NCBI GenBank assembly: GCA_032433595.1
Contig: JASWJB010000004.1
Location: forward strand, 1 to 64,000
Length of the DNA stretch: 64,000 bases
Reading direction: 5' to 3'
Source of the DNA: Conoideocrella luteorostrata
Taxonomy: Eukaryota; Ascomycota; Sordariomycetes; Hypocreales; Clavicipitaceae
The position numbers and the translations under genes were made by a program. The notes under the pieces are model-generated. The model was not told the DNA's origin and ran no database searches. It saw only the letters and a list, made by a program, of their open reading frames with translations. Position 1 is the stretch's first letter, and each line of letters opens with the position of its first letter. Below, one piece after another: positions 36,953-50,283 of the stretch.

Positions 36953-38673
36953 CTAGCTCTTCGCTCCTTCGACGCGCTTTCTGAACCGCAACTCGTATGT
37001 GTGATCTTGGGCTGCCATAATCTCTACATGAAAGTTGAGCGGACGATCTCGACTATAGTCTTTGCAGAGGTCGACATCATAGTTCTGCAAAATCTGCACC
37101 AACAGCACTTTCAGTTCGGCAGAGGCAAAGAAGCGACCGGGGCACGCATGCCGACCATGTCCTGCGACCGTGTCAGTTTTCGTTTTGTCGCAAAAACATC
37201 TTGAGAACTCTTAGTGCCACATACCAAAGCTTAACGCATCTTTATTCGCGCTTGCAAATTGGTACTTTTCGTCCCCGTGCTCTTTTCGCAACTCGTAAAA
37301 TCGCAGTCCATCGAATTTCTCGGGCTCATGCCAGAGCTCGGGATCCTTGCTCACGCATCCCGCCGATGCCGCCAACGAGGTGCCAACGGGGAGCTCAGTC
37401 CCATCAGATAACTTCATCGGCTTCAGAACCTTGCGATTGGTCGAGACCATCGATGGAGGGCTCACTCGCTGCACCTCTCTAAGGAAGCTGTCCATTTTCT
37501 TCAGCTTGAAAAGGGTCTGCTTCGTAAGAACTCCTGTGCCACCCTCCTCTGCTAGCACCTGCTCCATCTCCTCCCTGAGCATGGGTATGTATTGCGGAAA
37601 CCGAGCCAGGTCGTAAAGGGTGTGTGCTAGTTGGCCGCCTGTTGTGTGTATTGCTGCGACATTGACGACAATGTGCTCGTTCGCCTGGAAAGCCATGTCA
37701 TGGGACTTGCCATTTGAGTTGTCGATGAACCATTGGATCATATCCTCAGGCTTTTTTAAGTCTGGGTCGTCTTGCATTGCTTGCAGCCGTGCATCAATCA
37801 GTGGCTTGAGTATTTGTGCCACCCGCGTTCGATAGTACTGGACGCGCTTTGTCTGTGGCACAATGTACTGCATGATGGGCCATGACCAGGACGGATACTT
37901 CCACATCATTGCCGCACCAACAAACGAATCTATCGTGGCATTAATGGAGATGTCGATCCTAGCAAAACAAGTATTGTTAGCTTCCTACTCACTCAAAGGC
38001 CCGTCATGAAGTCCGGGCCGACCTTGAAACATACCATTCCTTGTTTCTGGACAATGGCAGGCCAACAAAGACTCTTCCCGATATTAGGGCGATCATTTGA
38101 GTGCATGCACCGTAAACTGTCGTCCTAAACCAGCCGTCGCCATCGAGTTCTGCGCCTTCCAGACACTGCTCCGTTGCAAACCGGGCTTCTTCCTGCATGA
38201 CGGGCAAAATGTGAGGCAGCCCGCGAGTCAGGTCTACTTTGACCGAGTGTATCATGGTTGAGCTGTTTGACGCAACGGCGGTATATTTGCCCAGGTATCG
38301 GTCGTACATCTCGCGCCGAAAACTAATAGTTGATTCTGGCTGCGCTTTGAGGTCGTCCAGCATGTCTGCGGGCACAATGACCATGGGCTTATTAGAAGTC
38401 GGGATCTTGTATAAGCGTTTTTTGTGCTAAGATGTCCTTTGCTGTTAGCTTTGGCATGGTCAGTAAACTGTACAAATTCTCGCATCGAACCTCATTGTAG
38501 CCCCTCTTCATAATTTTATGAAAATCACCGCCTTCTTCTGTCAAGGTGGGAACCGCAAGCTCGTCCGGCCTTTGTGCCAATCCCCGGACATACGACACGA
38601 GCAGGACCAACAACGCCGCCAGACCTATGGCGGGCGTCCAGCCCGGGCTTATGATATCGGAAAGACTAATCAT
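36953..38673 (-). CDS. Cytochrome P450, CYP68-like (copy A)
   Basis: Four exons: 38673-38491, 38426-38035, 37958-37225 and 37161-36953. They give 505 residues, all phases consistent. The start ATG (38673) opens a membrane anchor ([16 protein letters not shown]). The segment [19 protein letters not shown] after the first junction, the [15 protein letters not shown]-helix, the REVQR ExxR motif and the haem loop [14 protein letters not shown] are all visible. The haem cysteine codon lies in the last exon. The pattern is that of the CYP68 group (gibberellin GA14-synthase/ent-kaurene-oxidase-like in old annotations), commonly terpene oxidases in fungal clusters. The I-helix has TTGGQ where many P450s have A-G-x-D/E-T, a known variation in this group. 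It shares its haem region closely with the P450 at 59593-61523, so the two are likely paralogues. Confidence 0.9.
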
Positions 38674-39267
38674 TTTTGCCGCGTAACCGAGAAATTCTGT
38701 CAAAATCGATACATCTAACGATGATAGGAGTTCCAAACTCGGTGGCTACAAATGTTTTGCTTTCCGACGAGGCAGGCTCTCTCAGAGTTCAAGTGCTTCA
38801 ATCGTTGCTGATGCACCCACGGCCTTGCAACCAATGACGCCTGGTCTACGGCATGCGCTGTTTCCAAATGTAGTAATCCCTGGTCGTAGTCCGGTGTGGC
38901 AATTGGGTTCAAGGCTGGAACTGGTAGGATTGTGGGGTGCCTTCGCGTAAAGCTTCTTTGCGCAAAGTGAGTCTTAGCAGATGGTTCAAAGGTGGCTTCG
39001 AGCGCCGTAATTATGCGGACGATGTCATGTTAATTACATCACCTCACAGCAGGGTATCAGTGTTTTAAGATGCCTTATCACAATTGACAACACTGGTTCA
39101 TGATTTTTATTTGAGCCGGCAGATTTACACATCTTGTAAGCCTACGTATTTCCGCACTGACCAGCCTCATGAACTTGTTGTTATATCTATCTCTATCACG
39201 GAAGACCCCAGCCGCGGTTAAGGGAGAAATTGGCTATAGTCGACCCAAGACATTACCATTGTAGAAA

Positions 39268-40936
39268 CTATTCATGTATCAATACTCTTATACCTTTGGT
39301 ACCTTCTTTCGGCGTCGGCACAAATCGATCGTAGTAAATCTCCACATCGTCAATTGACGTCTCAAACAATGACATCTTGGTTCCGAGCCGACGGAGAAGT
39401 AATCCCAGACAGAGATACACTTCCGCATATGCTAGACTATGCCACAATTAGCAATTAACCTCTGGTTAGTAGCAGCGATACAGAGCGTTTTTATATATCG
39501 TCATGCACTCACTTGATACCTATGCACTGCCTACTTCCGCGAGAAAAGGAGAGCAAGTACTTGTCGAGATGGTGATGTCGCTCGCCGTTCTCGCTCAACC
39601 AGCGCTCCGGTCGGAACACGTACGGCTCTGGGAATAAGTCTGGATCTATGTGGACCAAGGTTGCGGTCATGCCAACTGGCGTCCCCTGAGGAATAGTATA
39701 TTCCGTCCGTTTTGTAACGCCTCGGCTTTCAACCTGTGATACAAATCGGAAGGGAGCATCAGGGTTTATCCTCTGCAGGCGGGTGCTCACGCCGTAGGAC
39801 AAGCGCAGCCCTTCACAAATGACCGCGCTGAGATACGGCAGTTGCTCCAGTTCGCTCCAGCGACAGCGCTTTTCAACATCGGCAATGTTTCCCACCAATT
39901 CCTTCTGCAGGTTTGCAAAGACGCGAGCATTGTTGAGCACGTAAAAGAGCGCGACGGAGAGAGTCCACGCTGTGGTCTCAGTACCCGCGCCAACGACAAT
40001 CTGACCCTCCTGCCACAGCCGCTCCAGCTTCTTCTCCTGATCCGGGAGGCTTCCTGTCAATAGTTCCTGAAATATGGTTTTGTTCTGGCCCTTTTGCTCC
40101 TCGCCTCGCTCAATCTTCCGCTGTGCCTCTCGGATCTGCCTGCGAATGTCTTCCTGGAACTTGACATAGACAGCAGCCTCCGGGTTGAGCCGCATGACCA
40201 CTGACTCCGGGAGACTATTCATGAGCGTGATGAGAAACGGGAACTGCTTGATCCAGGGGCCCATGTCGCTGCCGGCAACAATCGCTCTGTGGAAGTTGGG
40301 CTCAAACGTGGGCGAATCAAGAAAATTGTAGCTCTTTGAAAATGCATACTCGGTCACAATATCGGTCGTCATGCAGCTGAAGGCCATGTTCATGCTGACT
40401 GGCTCGCCGGTGCCGGCATGCAGCCGAAGCTGCGAAATGAGTTTCTCAATAGCGGTATGAATGATGGGCTCCAGCTTTGTAACCGATGCCTTTGAGAAGA
40501 ACTGGTTGAGAGCTCCCCTTCGCAAGCGGTGCAGATCATGTCCTGGCGTCCCGAAAACGCTGTCTGGGATGCCGAACTGAGAGCAGAAATAGCCGTATTT
40601 GTCTCGCTTCTTCCCGCCCCCAGCATAGAGGTCGTCTATGAAGCTTGGGCTATTGACGTGTAGCTCATTTGGGCTGATGCGCACAATCGGTCCGTACTGT
40701 TCATGCATGCGCTTGATCTCGAAGGTGTATCGGCCACGCTGGATGGCATCATAGTAGAATTCGTACCATACTGTCAGTGCTGCGATTCGTGGACCAGGAT
40801 ATCTTACTAGCGGATGGAAGAAGAGACGGAATATGCCCAAGGCAAAAAAATATAAGAAAAGAGAGAATGCTGAGACTGCAAACGGGTGCTCCATGATTGA
40901 GCCTGCAAGGGCTTTTAGCAGTGATGTTCTTCCCAT
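39268..40936 (-). CDS. Cytochrome P450, TRI4/CYP58-like
   Basis: Two exons, 40936-39513 and 39436-39268, encode 530 residues. The junction restores the CIGINLAYAEVYL helix after the haem loop SFSRGSRQCIG. The N-terminal membrane anchor (FAVSAFSLFLYFFALGIF), FHPLVRYPGPR hinge, AGTETTAWT I-helix, CEGLRLS ExxR motif and FRPERWL are standard. The C-terminal LFETSIDDVEIYYDRFVP segment is typical of the fungal trichodiene-oxygenase-like family, whose members often oxidise sesquiterpenes several times. The gene sits between the other CYP68-like P450 and the ABC exporter on the same strand. A role in oxidising the cyclase product is a reasonable inference. Confidence 0.9.
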
Positions 40937-41438
40937 TTTTGGGTGTTTTTCACAGGGTCAGCTGTTTCAACAACAAAAACTATGGCTTGATTACGCCATC
41001 AAAATTAGGCATCGTGAATAGTTTCTGCCTAAGCCCCCAGCTGACCAATTGTCTAGCGGTTTCGCGCACCAAGTACGGAGTATCTGGCTATCAAATTACA
41101 GTGGCCCTTGCGGCTGATTGACGCACAACCCTGTTGAAGGTGAGGACGGACTAGTCCGAGACATCAACCCGTATTAGGCAAACCCCGGCACGGCAGGGAA
41201 CGGAGACGTCGAGGACAGGACAACACAGGCGGGCCACAGGGAAGAAACATTCACATCAGGTGGCTGAGGTCCCTCTGGCTTAGCAGTAGTGACCATGCTG
41301 CAGGGCCCCTGGCGCTGCGAACTGCAGTAGCAAATTAGCACTTTTAAGAGTGATACAGGTTGCAGCTCGAGCTTAGGTCATAGAGCATACTACTATTATT
41401 ATTCAAGCTATTGTGTACCAATTTCTTCAGCTAATATA
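40937..41438. promoter_or_regulatory. Promoter region of the TRI4-like P450 and 3' region of the ABC gene
   Basis: About 500 bp with no gene. A GTACGGAGTA motif lies near 41072. No element identical to the 24-bp shared motif is visible here. Confidence 0.3.
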
Positions 41439-44400
41439 TTATTTGCTCGCTTCTTCAATGCTTTGTAGTTGTACCAGTTCGTAGTATCTGCCTCCTAATG
41501 ACATCAACTGTCGATGTGTTCCGCTCTCCACAATCCGGCCGCCATCAAGGACTGCACTCACGATCAGCTTGTTGCCTAAGAAGGGAAGGGAAAGGTCTAC
41601 CAGAACGGAACATAATATCTTACCATGTATGCAGTCTGCCCTTTGCACAGTACTAATGCGATGCGCGACGGCAAGCGTAGTTCTGCCCTGGACGGCCTCG
41701 TCCAAAGCCGCTTGCACAACGCGTTCGGACTCCGAGTCGAGGGCAGACGTGGCCTCGTCTAGCAGTAGAATTTTGGGGTCCCGTAACAGAGCCCTTGCAA
41801 TGGCAATTCGTTGTTTCTGGCCCCCCGACAGTAACGTTCCTCTCGCTCCCACTTGCGTCTCGAACCCGTCACTGTAAGCAGAATAAAAGTCAGAAAAGCA
41901 GACAGAACAAAGCCAGAGACTTTCAACTCACGGAAGCGAAACAATATAATCCAAGATATTGGCGTCTTTGCAAGCCTGCTGTAGTTTCTGCTCTGAGATG
42001 TTGGTGTTGACGTCCAAAGCAATGTTTTCCCTAATCGTGCCCTCGTACAATGTGGGCATCTGGCCAACTAGCGCCAATTGGCTGCGATACTCGTTCAGAT
42101 TCCAATCCTTGATATTCTTTCCCCCTACAGCTACAGAACCTGTCTCCGGATCGAAAAACCTCTCGAGGAGAGACACAACAGTGCTCTTGCCACTACCACT
42201 CGCGCCGACCAGAGCGGCAAAATGCCCCGGCTGGACGGTCAAGCTAATGTCATTCAACACCAGATGATCCTCCCTGTTCGGATAGCGAAAAGTGACATTC
42301 CTCAGCTGAATTGATGAGTCCATCTTGCCAGCGCCGTCACCACCTTCGCTTCTTGGGTCGATGAGGATTTTGCGGTCGTGCAAGTCTTTGATGGCACGAG
42401 CAGCGGCGCCAGCTTTGCCCATATCCGGGATAAATGTGAAAATGGCCCCTGCTGAATACGATCCGGCGACAAGGGCAGTGTAGCAAAGGTAAAATTGGAA
42501 CATGGTGTAATGTTCCTGCGCCACCAAGCGGCTGCCATACCAGAATGCTAGCGCAGACGACAAGAAGACGGCAGACTGCGATAAAGCAAACAGGAAAGAG
42601 GACTGAGCAATCAATTTAAGCGATTGCCACCTGTTGGCGATCAGTATTTCGCGGTAGTCGTTTCGCACTTTCTCTTCCAGCGTCAGGGCGGCTACCGTCC
42701 GTATATTGGTGCTGTACTCGCAGGCGAAATGGGCAGACGCCTCGTGAACTTTCCTGGCTTGAGCTTCCAGGAGTCCCTGGGATTTCAGCTGCATTATGCC
42801 AGCTCCGAAAAGAACGGGAATGGTGCTCATACACACCAGTCCGAGCTTCCAGCCTACAGACACTGACAGAATGATGCCAGCGACGATTATTGTCAGGATG
42901 ATCAATATGGTGCCCAGGGTGACGCCTCCCATGCCTTGCAGCTGCGTGGCGCTGTGAGACAGCACAGTCGATAATTTGGCAGTCGAGTAGGCCGGAAGGT
43001 AAAATGAACCCATATCTTGGTGCAGAATAGTGTCAAATGTCTGACGGCGAGCTTCATATGTCAGGTGTTCCGAGTAGAAGACGAAGCAAATGCATTGACC
43101 TAGCAGCCCGATGACGGTCGTGCATCCGATTACGACGTACATCAAGCTCCAGAAATTGACTTCGCTGCGAAGATAGCCATACTCGGACGGCTTTGATGAC
43201 ATGGCCTCCATGATTTTGGCTAAAAATACCGATTGTCTGTAGCGGTGGTCAGTTGTGCACATAGACAATAAATAATGTGGAGTTGGAACTGGCTCAGGTA
43301 CTTACGTGGGATGACTTCCGCCGGCAACGATAGAGAATATCAGTCCGCCACAGATGGGCAGTACCATGCGCTTGTTGAGATTAAAACAAAACCTAGCTAG
43401 CTGCCACGCCGAACTTGATGGCCGTGATGGTTTCTTACTCTCGGTCCAACCTACGCCTTCTGTCTTGATAGACGTGTTAAAACGTTCACCCAAAGCCAAC
43501 TTATCTGAAGATATGTGTTCAGTCATAGACTCGTCATCCTCATCCAGGTGGTCGCACCCATTGCTTCGTCCAGTCAAGAACCCTTGCTGCCTGGTTAGAT
43601 CGTAGTACAGCGATTGTCGCTCCAGCAGCTCTTGATGGGTGCCCTGCTCAACCACACGACCAGCCGACATGACAATGATGTTATCCGCATGTGCGATTGT
43701 AGAAAGACTAGTCCATGACATCAATACCACAAATCTTTGTTTAATTTTGCTTCATGTTTGGCGACGTACCGGTGTGCAATCACAATTGTTGTGCGACCTA
43801 GTGCCGCATTATTTAAGGCTGTTTGAACCTCTCGTTCGGCTTTCGAATCGAGAGCCGAGGTGGCTTCGTCAAGTAAAAGAATCTTGGGGTCTCCTATGAT
43901 AGCTCTGGCAATGGTAATGCGCTGCTTCTGTCCACCAGAGAGCAGAGATCCTCCATTGCCAACATGGGATTGGAACCCATCTGGCATCGCCATGATGAAA
44001 TCATAAGCGTTGGCCGTTTTCGCCGCTGATTCGACCAGACGCTCGACCTCTTCCAGTGGCTTATTCTCTTGTCTGGTCCCCACGAGGCCATAACGAATGT
44101 TTTCAAACACGGTTGTCGAGAAAAGTGTTGGCTCTTGGCTAACGAGACCGATTTGCTGTCTTAGCCACGTAAGATTTAGGCCGGTAAGGTCGTGGCCATC
44201 GATGGCTGGACACCAGTCAGTTATATCAGTGGTTTACACTCTTTGGTGTCATACATACATATGTTTCCTTTTACTGGTTCGAAATATCGCTCCAGAAGGG
44301 AAATGACGGTACTTTTGCCGCTGCCCGATGGTCCGACAATAGCCGTGGTCTTTCCAGCGGGGAAATGCATGCTAACCCCGTCCATGACGACGACTCCCGG

Positions 44401-45683
44401 CCTGGAAGGATATACATGCCGTATATCTGTCAGTGAAACATCTCCCCGAAGGCTGTCGATCTTGTGTCCCGTCTCCAAGCCCGGATCCGTAGGTGACTGG
44501 CGACAAATAGCCTCGGACAGTTTCCTCGTGGAGGTAAGACCTTTTACTATCGCCTGCACATGGGGCGCAACGTTGCCCAGCGCAAAAGCCCCCGTGATTG
44601 TGGCAAACATGATTGTCAAAATGGCAGAGATGTCAATCTGGCCGTGAACAAGGTATCGTGAGCCCTGCCAAAAGGCAAGCCCATACGTCCACCAAATCGT
44701 CGCGTTCATAATAGCCATCATTACACCGAGAGCAACACCACTGCGGAATTGGTACACCCGTGCCACCGCGACATGTTTGTCGAACTTGCGCAGCAGAGAC
44801 GACTGCATGCCGAAAGCGCTGACCGTCGCGATCGAGCTGATAGCCTCTTCTGCAATGTTAGCTCCATGGCCGTACGAGTCCTGAGCTTTCTGCGCGTAGT
44901 TGACCATAAAAACCGCACCGATTCCCATGGCGAGCATGATGAGCACTACGGACGGCAAGAGCACCAGGGCCAGCCGCCAGCTCTTGATGAAGCTAATGAC
45001 AATGGCGCCACAAAAGTTGGAAACCGCCGCCACAGTAAAAGAGGCCTTGGCTGTGATGGCATCTTGAATCATGTTGGTATCCGTTGTGATGCAGTGATTG
45101 ACTTCACCCACGCCGAGGGTGTCAAAGAAGGCAATGTTCTGCCGGAGGATCGCGTCAAGGTAGCGCTGTCGAAGCCTTTGGACTATGCGTTCGCCAGCAT
45201 AAGTGAAGCCTACAATCGCAATGAAGCTCGCTACAAGATTTGCCGCCGCCAGGTACACGAACAGCAGACTGAATTTGGTGACGTTTGAGTTGAACGAGTC
45301 CAGAGTGGTTTCGCCGACGAAGAAGCCTCGGAATGACTGACCCATGTTACCTAGAAGCAGCTGCCATTCGACCACCACTAACATTAGCCTAGTCGAAATG
45401 CCATCCTCATTCTCACCATTCAGGGCTCGCTTACATCGGATATCGGGAAAACCAGGCCGCTTCCAATGGACGCAATGAGGCTGACGAGAAGAATGGCCAG
45501 ATCTGACTCGGTAGCGCAGCTGAGCAGGAACTTGAAAGGCGTTGGAAACTCCTCTGCTCTTGCCAGCTGCCGGTCCAGAATAGCCAGTTCATTCTCTTCC
45601 AAGACGATCGCAGCATCATTAGTTCCTTTACTGGCCTGAGCAGGATGCAAAGCCTGCAACTCAGTCTCGTCTGTGTAGCTCAT
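41439..45683 (-). CDS. Full-length ABC exporter (ABCB/MDR type)
   Basis: Seven exons: 45683-45435, 45360-44259, 44205-43770, 43707-43306, 43236-41932, 41871-41624 and 41551-41439. They encode 1284 residues, with reading-frame phase agreeing at all six junctions. The order is TMD1, NBD1, TMD2, NBD2. Walker A is GPSGSGKST in NBD1 and GASGSGKST in NBD2. Both NBDs have LSGGQKQR signatures, [12 protein letters not shown]alker B and a switch His. The start at 45683 is the first ATG; an upstream in-frame TTG is not used. Proteins of this type pump hydrophobic compounds out across the plasma membrane with ATP. Located among the cluster P450s and intact while the MFS pump is broken, it is probably the only working exporter of the product or the self-protection pump. 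Confidence 0.93.
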
Positions 45684-46167
45684 CTTCAACGACGGTACAA
45701 GTCGGCAAATGCCGAAATGTGTCTCGCAAAGCTCGTCTATCGGCAGGTAAACGAATTTGCATGTAAGTCACGTTGTTTTGTTTATCCTGTTTCTGGCATG
45801 CGACTGTGGTTTATTTACTTGCAAGGTAAGAAAGGTGTAGACGTTCGCCAGTAGAGAATAGATTGCATAGTACTTCGTCACAAATACTTCATGAAGACTA
45901 CCAAAGAAAGCCAAAACTATGGCTGGCCTCGGAGTGTACCTGTTTTAGGAAAGCTTGCACCTCTAAGACCGCCCGATAGGTTCAGCAGCCCATCCCACCC
46001 AGATCTGATCTCCACACACACTAACATCCCCTTTCCGCCATGCTGTCATTAGCCAATCACTCAACCAATACTTTTTACATACGCGAAACTACAAGGGGAG
46101 GGGTCTCCTCAATTAAGATAGTAACTAATTCCTGGTCAATCAACTCTTGGGCTCTTAATTTTTTCCC
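45684..46167. other. ABC promoter region
   Basis: About 480 bp between the ABC start and the end of the next minus-strand P450. No gene is visible. The sequence is AT-rich and should hold the ABC promoter and the P450 terminator. Confidence 0.3.
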
Positions 46168-48097
46168 TCAGCGTCCTCTTGCATGCCGTGGCCAGAAGCG
46201 GACCATTAAATCTGGCTTCCACCACATGACATGTAATTGACTTTGTTGCTCCCACTCGAATGTTCGGTCAAGCAGCTCCAAGTCGTAGGTCCAAAGCAAC
46301 TTGGCCAGAATTAGATTGACTTCCATATACGCAAAACTTGACACCAAACTTGGTCAGCGTCGTGCGTTCATTGAGAAGTCTTGGGTAGCACATGGCCACC
46401 AAAAAGAAGAGCTTTCTAATTTTGACTTACTTCTGTCCCAGGCATCCACGCGGCCCCATTGAGAATGGCTGACTAGCCTCTTTCACATCCTTAGACCTGG
46501 GGTCTAGCCAGCGCTCAGGTTTAAAAGCATATGGCTCGGAAAAATACTCTTCGCTGTGCGTGAGCGTCCAGGCATGTGTGATCATTTCGGCCTGGCATGC
46601 AGATATTAGTTTTTCGTAGCGCATGTATTCGCAGCACTCTCGGGGCGCAATCTTACCCCTGCAGGCACATAAATATCTCCAACGTACATGCCGGGTGAAA
46701 GCCTGGGAAAGCCGCCAGATCCAGGAGCGTAGATCCGGAGTCCCTCGTTGATGATGGCCTGCAGATACGGCAATTGGCGGGCGTCTGTCGCGTTTACTTG
46801 TTCGTATGAGGCAAATCTTCCGGATATTTCTGCCTGTAATTTCTGGTAGCAATCGGGATTCTTGAGCAAATAATATGTCACAGCCGCGAGGAAAGTAGCT
46901 GTGGTTTCCGCGCCGGCAATTCTGCGATTTGCTTTTCGTCAGACTCTAGTATTGGTAGTGGAATTGTTGTTCGGGATCCAACACAAGCAATCATGTACGT
47001 ACGTCAATGTTGATACATGTGCTGTCATCTCTTCTCGGTCTATCGATCCCTGCTCGTAGTTCTGAACAACGACGGACAGAAAGTCTTTTCTCGTTGACTT
47101 CTTTGCTAACCGCCTGCACTGGGAAGTCAGTTCATACGCATCCACGTTTTTGCACGAGCACAGACTTACTCTGAGACTTTCTGTCGGGCATATCGAGAGT
47201 TTTTGTTCTGCACAGCCAGCGTGGACGGGAACAACAACTTGGCGAGGCTGGCCACAAACGGTAGACGTCGGAGATTATCGATCAAAGTGATGAAATAAAG
47301 ATGGCTGACAATAATTTCCGACCAGAAATGAGGTTTGCCTATTCCAGTCAATACGTGCGGCCACATCAAGACATCAGCAGAATAAGAGGCTGCCACTCAC
47401 CGGTCTTTACGCTCTGAAAAGATTGTCCAAATGCCATCTCACCCAGCATGTCGAACGTCGCCATCTCGTACCATTTAGTCATGTTGATGCCCCGTTCGGA
47501 AACCCCCTCTTCGCCAACGCGATGAACAAATTCGTCAACGGCCGTGGCGATGATGCCTTCCTGCTCCACCAACGACTTGGTGGCGAAGGCCGCAGACAGC
47601 ATCTTTCGCATCTTGCCGTGCTTGTGCGGGTCTCTTTCGCTGCCAATGCATAATGACTTGAAACCAGCACCGTAGATGTCGTAAAACTCGCTCTTGATTG
47701 GGGTCGGGTTTCCGCCCGTGCGATGCCCGTAGATTGCCTTCCAAGACTCTACAGTCGCAAAGGACAGCTCATTTGGCGAGAATCGGACAACTGGTCCTAC
47801 TCGAACAGTTAGATCTCTTGGCTCGATTGTGCGCATGTCTACGAGCGAGCCCGTACCATATCTACGGTGCGCATCCTGGATCGCACGATGAAGTCGGCCT
47901 CTCTGTGAATGGCATATTCGCCACGTCTGATCTGTGCTCAGTAACTTTTCCGCTGGAAGTGGTATCTCAGCGCCCAAACTCACTAAACCCGACCGAGCCA
48001 GGATTGGCCCGGGGAAGCTTGACAGCTTGTGAAAACAGATATTGTAAATGGCAGACAGAATGGTGTACAGAAGGGCCTGTTTCATTCCCGTCAGCAT
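46168..48097 (-). CDS. Cytochrome P450, TRI11/CYP65-like
   Basis: Eight exons: 48097-47984, 47926-47857, 47799-47401, 47338-47170, 47113-47003, 46921-46657, 46591-46431 and 46336-46168. They give 485 residues, phases all consistent. The second and third introns are each 57 bp and keep the frame open, so they look like coding sequence unless checked. Removing them restores SGL-TWRICHSQRGRLHRA and RRY-VGPVVRFSPNELSF. The I-helix AGAETT, NEGLR ExxR motif, FKPERW and haem loop FSMGPRGCLGQNFAYME are present. Family members include isotrichodermin-hydroxylase-like terpene oxidases. The real N-terminus may be longer: an upstream ATG at 48191 begins a hydrophobic segment in another frame, but I found no junction that joins it. 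As given, the protein still has an anchor (ALLYTILSAIYNICF) and FPGP hinge. Confidence 0.87.
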
Positions 48098-49114
48098 GCG
48101 TAAGCTGGCCAGAACGTGTGCACAAGTGGCCGGAGAGCGTGGGACTGACTGCGGATGTTACAGCGGCCACGAGCAGGGCGAATGGACTCATGTCGAGAGG
48201 TAAGCCCTGTCTAAACTGTGATATGCTTGTGCCTGAAACATAGATTTGGCCCAAAACTTTGAGCTAAGAGATGTTTTGAAGAAAAAAATGCAAATTAAGC
48301 TAATTCCACAAATTATCCACTGAATTACATTCAAGACACAGCCTTTAAGTCCTGCAGTTTGTGATGAACCAACTATTATCCCGCCAGTCAGCGACTCCGG
48401 CCGTAAAAGCTGGCTGCGGCGCCACGGCACCACACAGAACCCCCGTCCGATTCGAAATTGCCTAAAATGGACATTGTCCAGCTGTAGACCCACTGCAATC
48501 CAGCGCAAAAATTAGCGTAGCCAGGCGCTAGCCAGAGGCCGTTTTCTGTGGACAGTTAACCTCCCTCATGTAACACATACGTCCTGCAACAAATGTGCAA
48601 TCACTCAACCTGGCGACAATACTCTGGCAGACACCAGGGATGCTGATAAAGCTCACAACACTTCTCATCGTACAGAAGCAAGCGCATTCTAGCAAAGAGA
48701 AATTTACTTGGTCGCATAGATGTTGCTCGCGTTGCTCGCGCGTGGCATAGTTGGTGCGCGTTAGATCAGACACGCCGCAGCGTAGACTACCTACAAAATA
48801 TGTCAAACATCGCGCTGTTCTTGAATAAACAGCTATTAATTTATCTTTTTCTTCGCTCTATGGATGTTAAGCGCCAAAGATAATTTATTTCCTGGGCTGA
48901 AAGATCGAGCTGCGTGTTTGAAGGGCATGGCATATCCACTTGATACTGAAATACGCTGTAGGAAAACATTGTCTGTATTGCGTGTTTAAACAAAAATCAT
49001 CCGAGCTAATAAGAATTCCAAAAATGACAACGTGGCTTATAAACGAAATCCTTGTAACAAATACGTAAATATCAGTCTTCCGAATTGGAAAACAAACAAA
49101 GACTCGTAGTCAAT
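48098..49114. other. P450 promoter and cyclase 3' region
   Basis: About 1 kb. It holds the promoter of the minus-strand P450 and the 3' end of the terpene cyclase gene. No independent gene is supported. Confidence 0.35.
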
Positions 49115-50283
49115 CTAGTTTGGCGAGTTGTAACGCAGGGTAGTCAAACTCCAATATTCGTTCCCGCTCATTTGGTACTCCAATCCTTTTATGTACGTGC
49201 GCAGACTCTCACTCGCCGGACTCGTCGCGTCACCAAGCCGTTGAGCAACCAGTTTTTCATGCTGCTTCTCCCACTCGCGGCATAAAACCCACAGCACACG
49301 TTTGCATGCAGAATATGGCAAACAAGTCTCAGTCGCGAGGACTTGGATGGCCGAGCAGATGGCAGACCCTTCGGGATGTCCCGTGTGGAACTGTATGTAC
49401 TCTTTGTCCCAGCTAAGAATATCATTGACAACAGAAAGGTGCTTTGCACAGTTTTGCTCAATGGGAACAGCGGAGGCGATTTCCTCAGCATTAAGGTGTA
49501 GCTCCATTGCAAATCTCATCAGGGCACACAGAAGGCTGCAATCCAGGGTTAGCTTTCTCTGTGCTTATTACAGATTTGTGAACGGTTTCAACTCACGCTT
49601 TTCCGACGTCTTTTTCGCGGTAGGTCAAGTAATGGCCTAGTTCACTGATGGTGAGGCGAGACTTGTCTGTTTGTGCCCTCATGAAGGTGAACGTTGGCTC
49701 TAGAATTTGGTCCGCGAGTATTTTATCTTTGGCTCGCATTTCTTCCCACAAGTCGTACATCATCCATTCAACTGGGACGGTACGGTCCGGTAAGACGTCT
49801 CCCCGGGCAATCGGCATAAGCTTGTTGTTGTACGCGGAACCATCTTCGAATGACATGTCCTCGAGAAGATCTGAAGATGGCATAAGCATTATGAATATAT
49901 AAGCCGGGACATGATCTGAAGCCTTCAACGAATGTACACGTACCGTCAATCAGAAACAGAATAGTCAGCAACTTGGATGCAAAGGCGATACGGTCATCCT
50001 TTGCGGCCGGGAAGTATAGACAAGTGACGCGCGAGAAGCCAGCGGCCACAAATTTCTTTCGGTCCTTATCAGTCTTAAACGGCCAATGTTGAAGAAAGTA
50101 TTCGTCAACCTCGCGAGTGACTTCAGGCTCTAGAGGGTGAATCTTGCTAGACCATCGTGATGGAGGAAGGTCGTCCCACCCGTTGGCTACAAAGCGCGCA
50201 ACAGCTGGTTTTGACATGTTATGGATTGACCTCTCGTGGAAGCCATTGTGCAGTTGTGGCTGCTCAATCAGTGACGGTGCCAT
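49115..50283 (-). CDS. ari1: Sesquiterpene cyclase, aristolochene-synthase-like
   Basis: Three exons, 50283-49944, 49870-49597 and 49535-49115, encode 344 residues, the usual length for this enzyme. The first intron splits the Asp-rich metal motif; joining gives DDLLE at residues 113-117. The second metal motif NDILSWDKE (N242, S246, E250) matches the NSE triad exactly. Other well-conserved stretches are LMPIARGDVLPDR, TFMRAQTDKSR, YREKDVGKA and the C-terminal GLEYQMSGNEYWS...TLRY. Together they place it very close to aristolochene synthases, which cyclise farnesyl diphosphate to the eremophilane hydrocarbon aristolochene. The enzyme is soluble. It is head to head with the SDR (448 bp between start codons). 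It is presumably the core enzyme of the cluster. A closely related eremophilane or germacrane product remains possible; the exact product is not readable. Confidence 0.9.

Noticed and set aside
47966..48254. Open frame proposed as a separate N-terminal exon of the TRI11-like P450
   Set aside because: No splice pair joins it in phase to the P450; kept only as a note.
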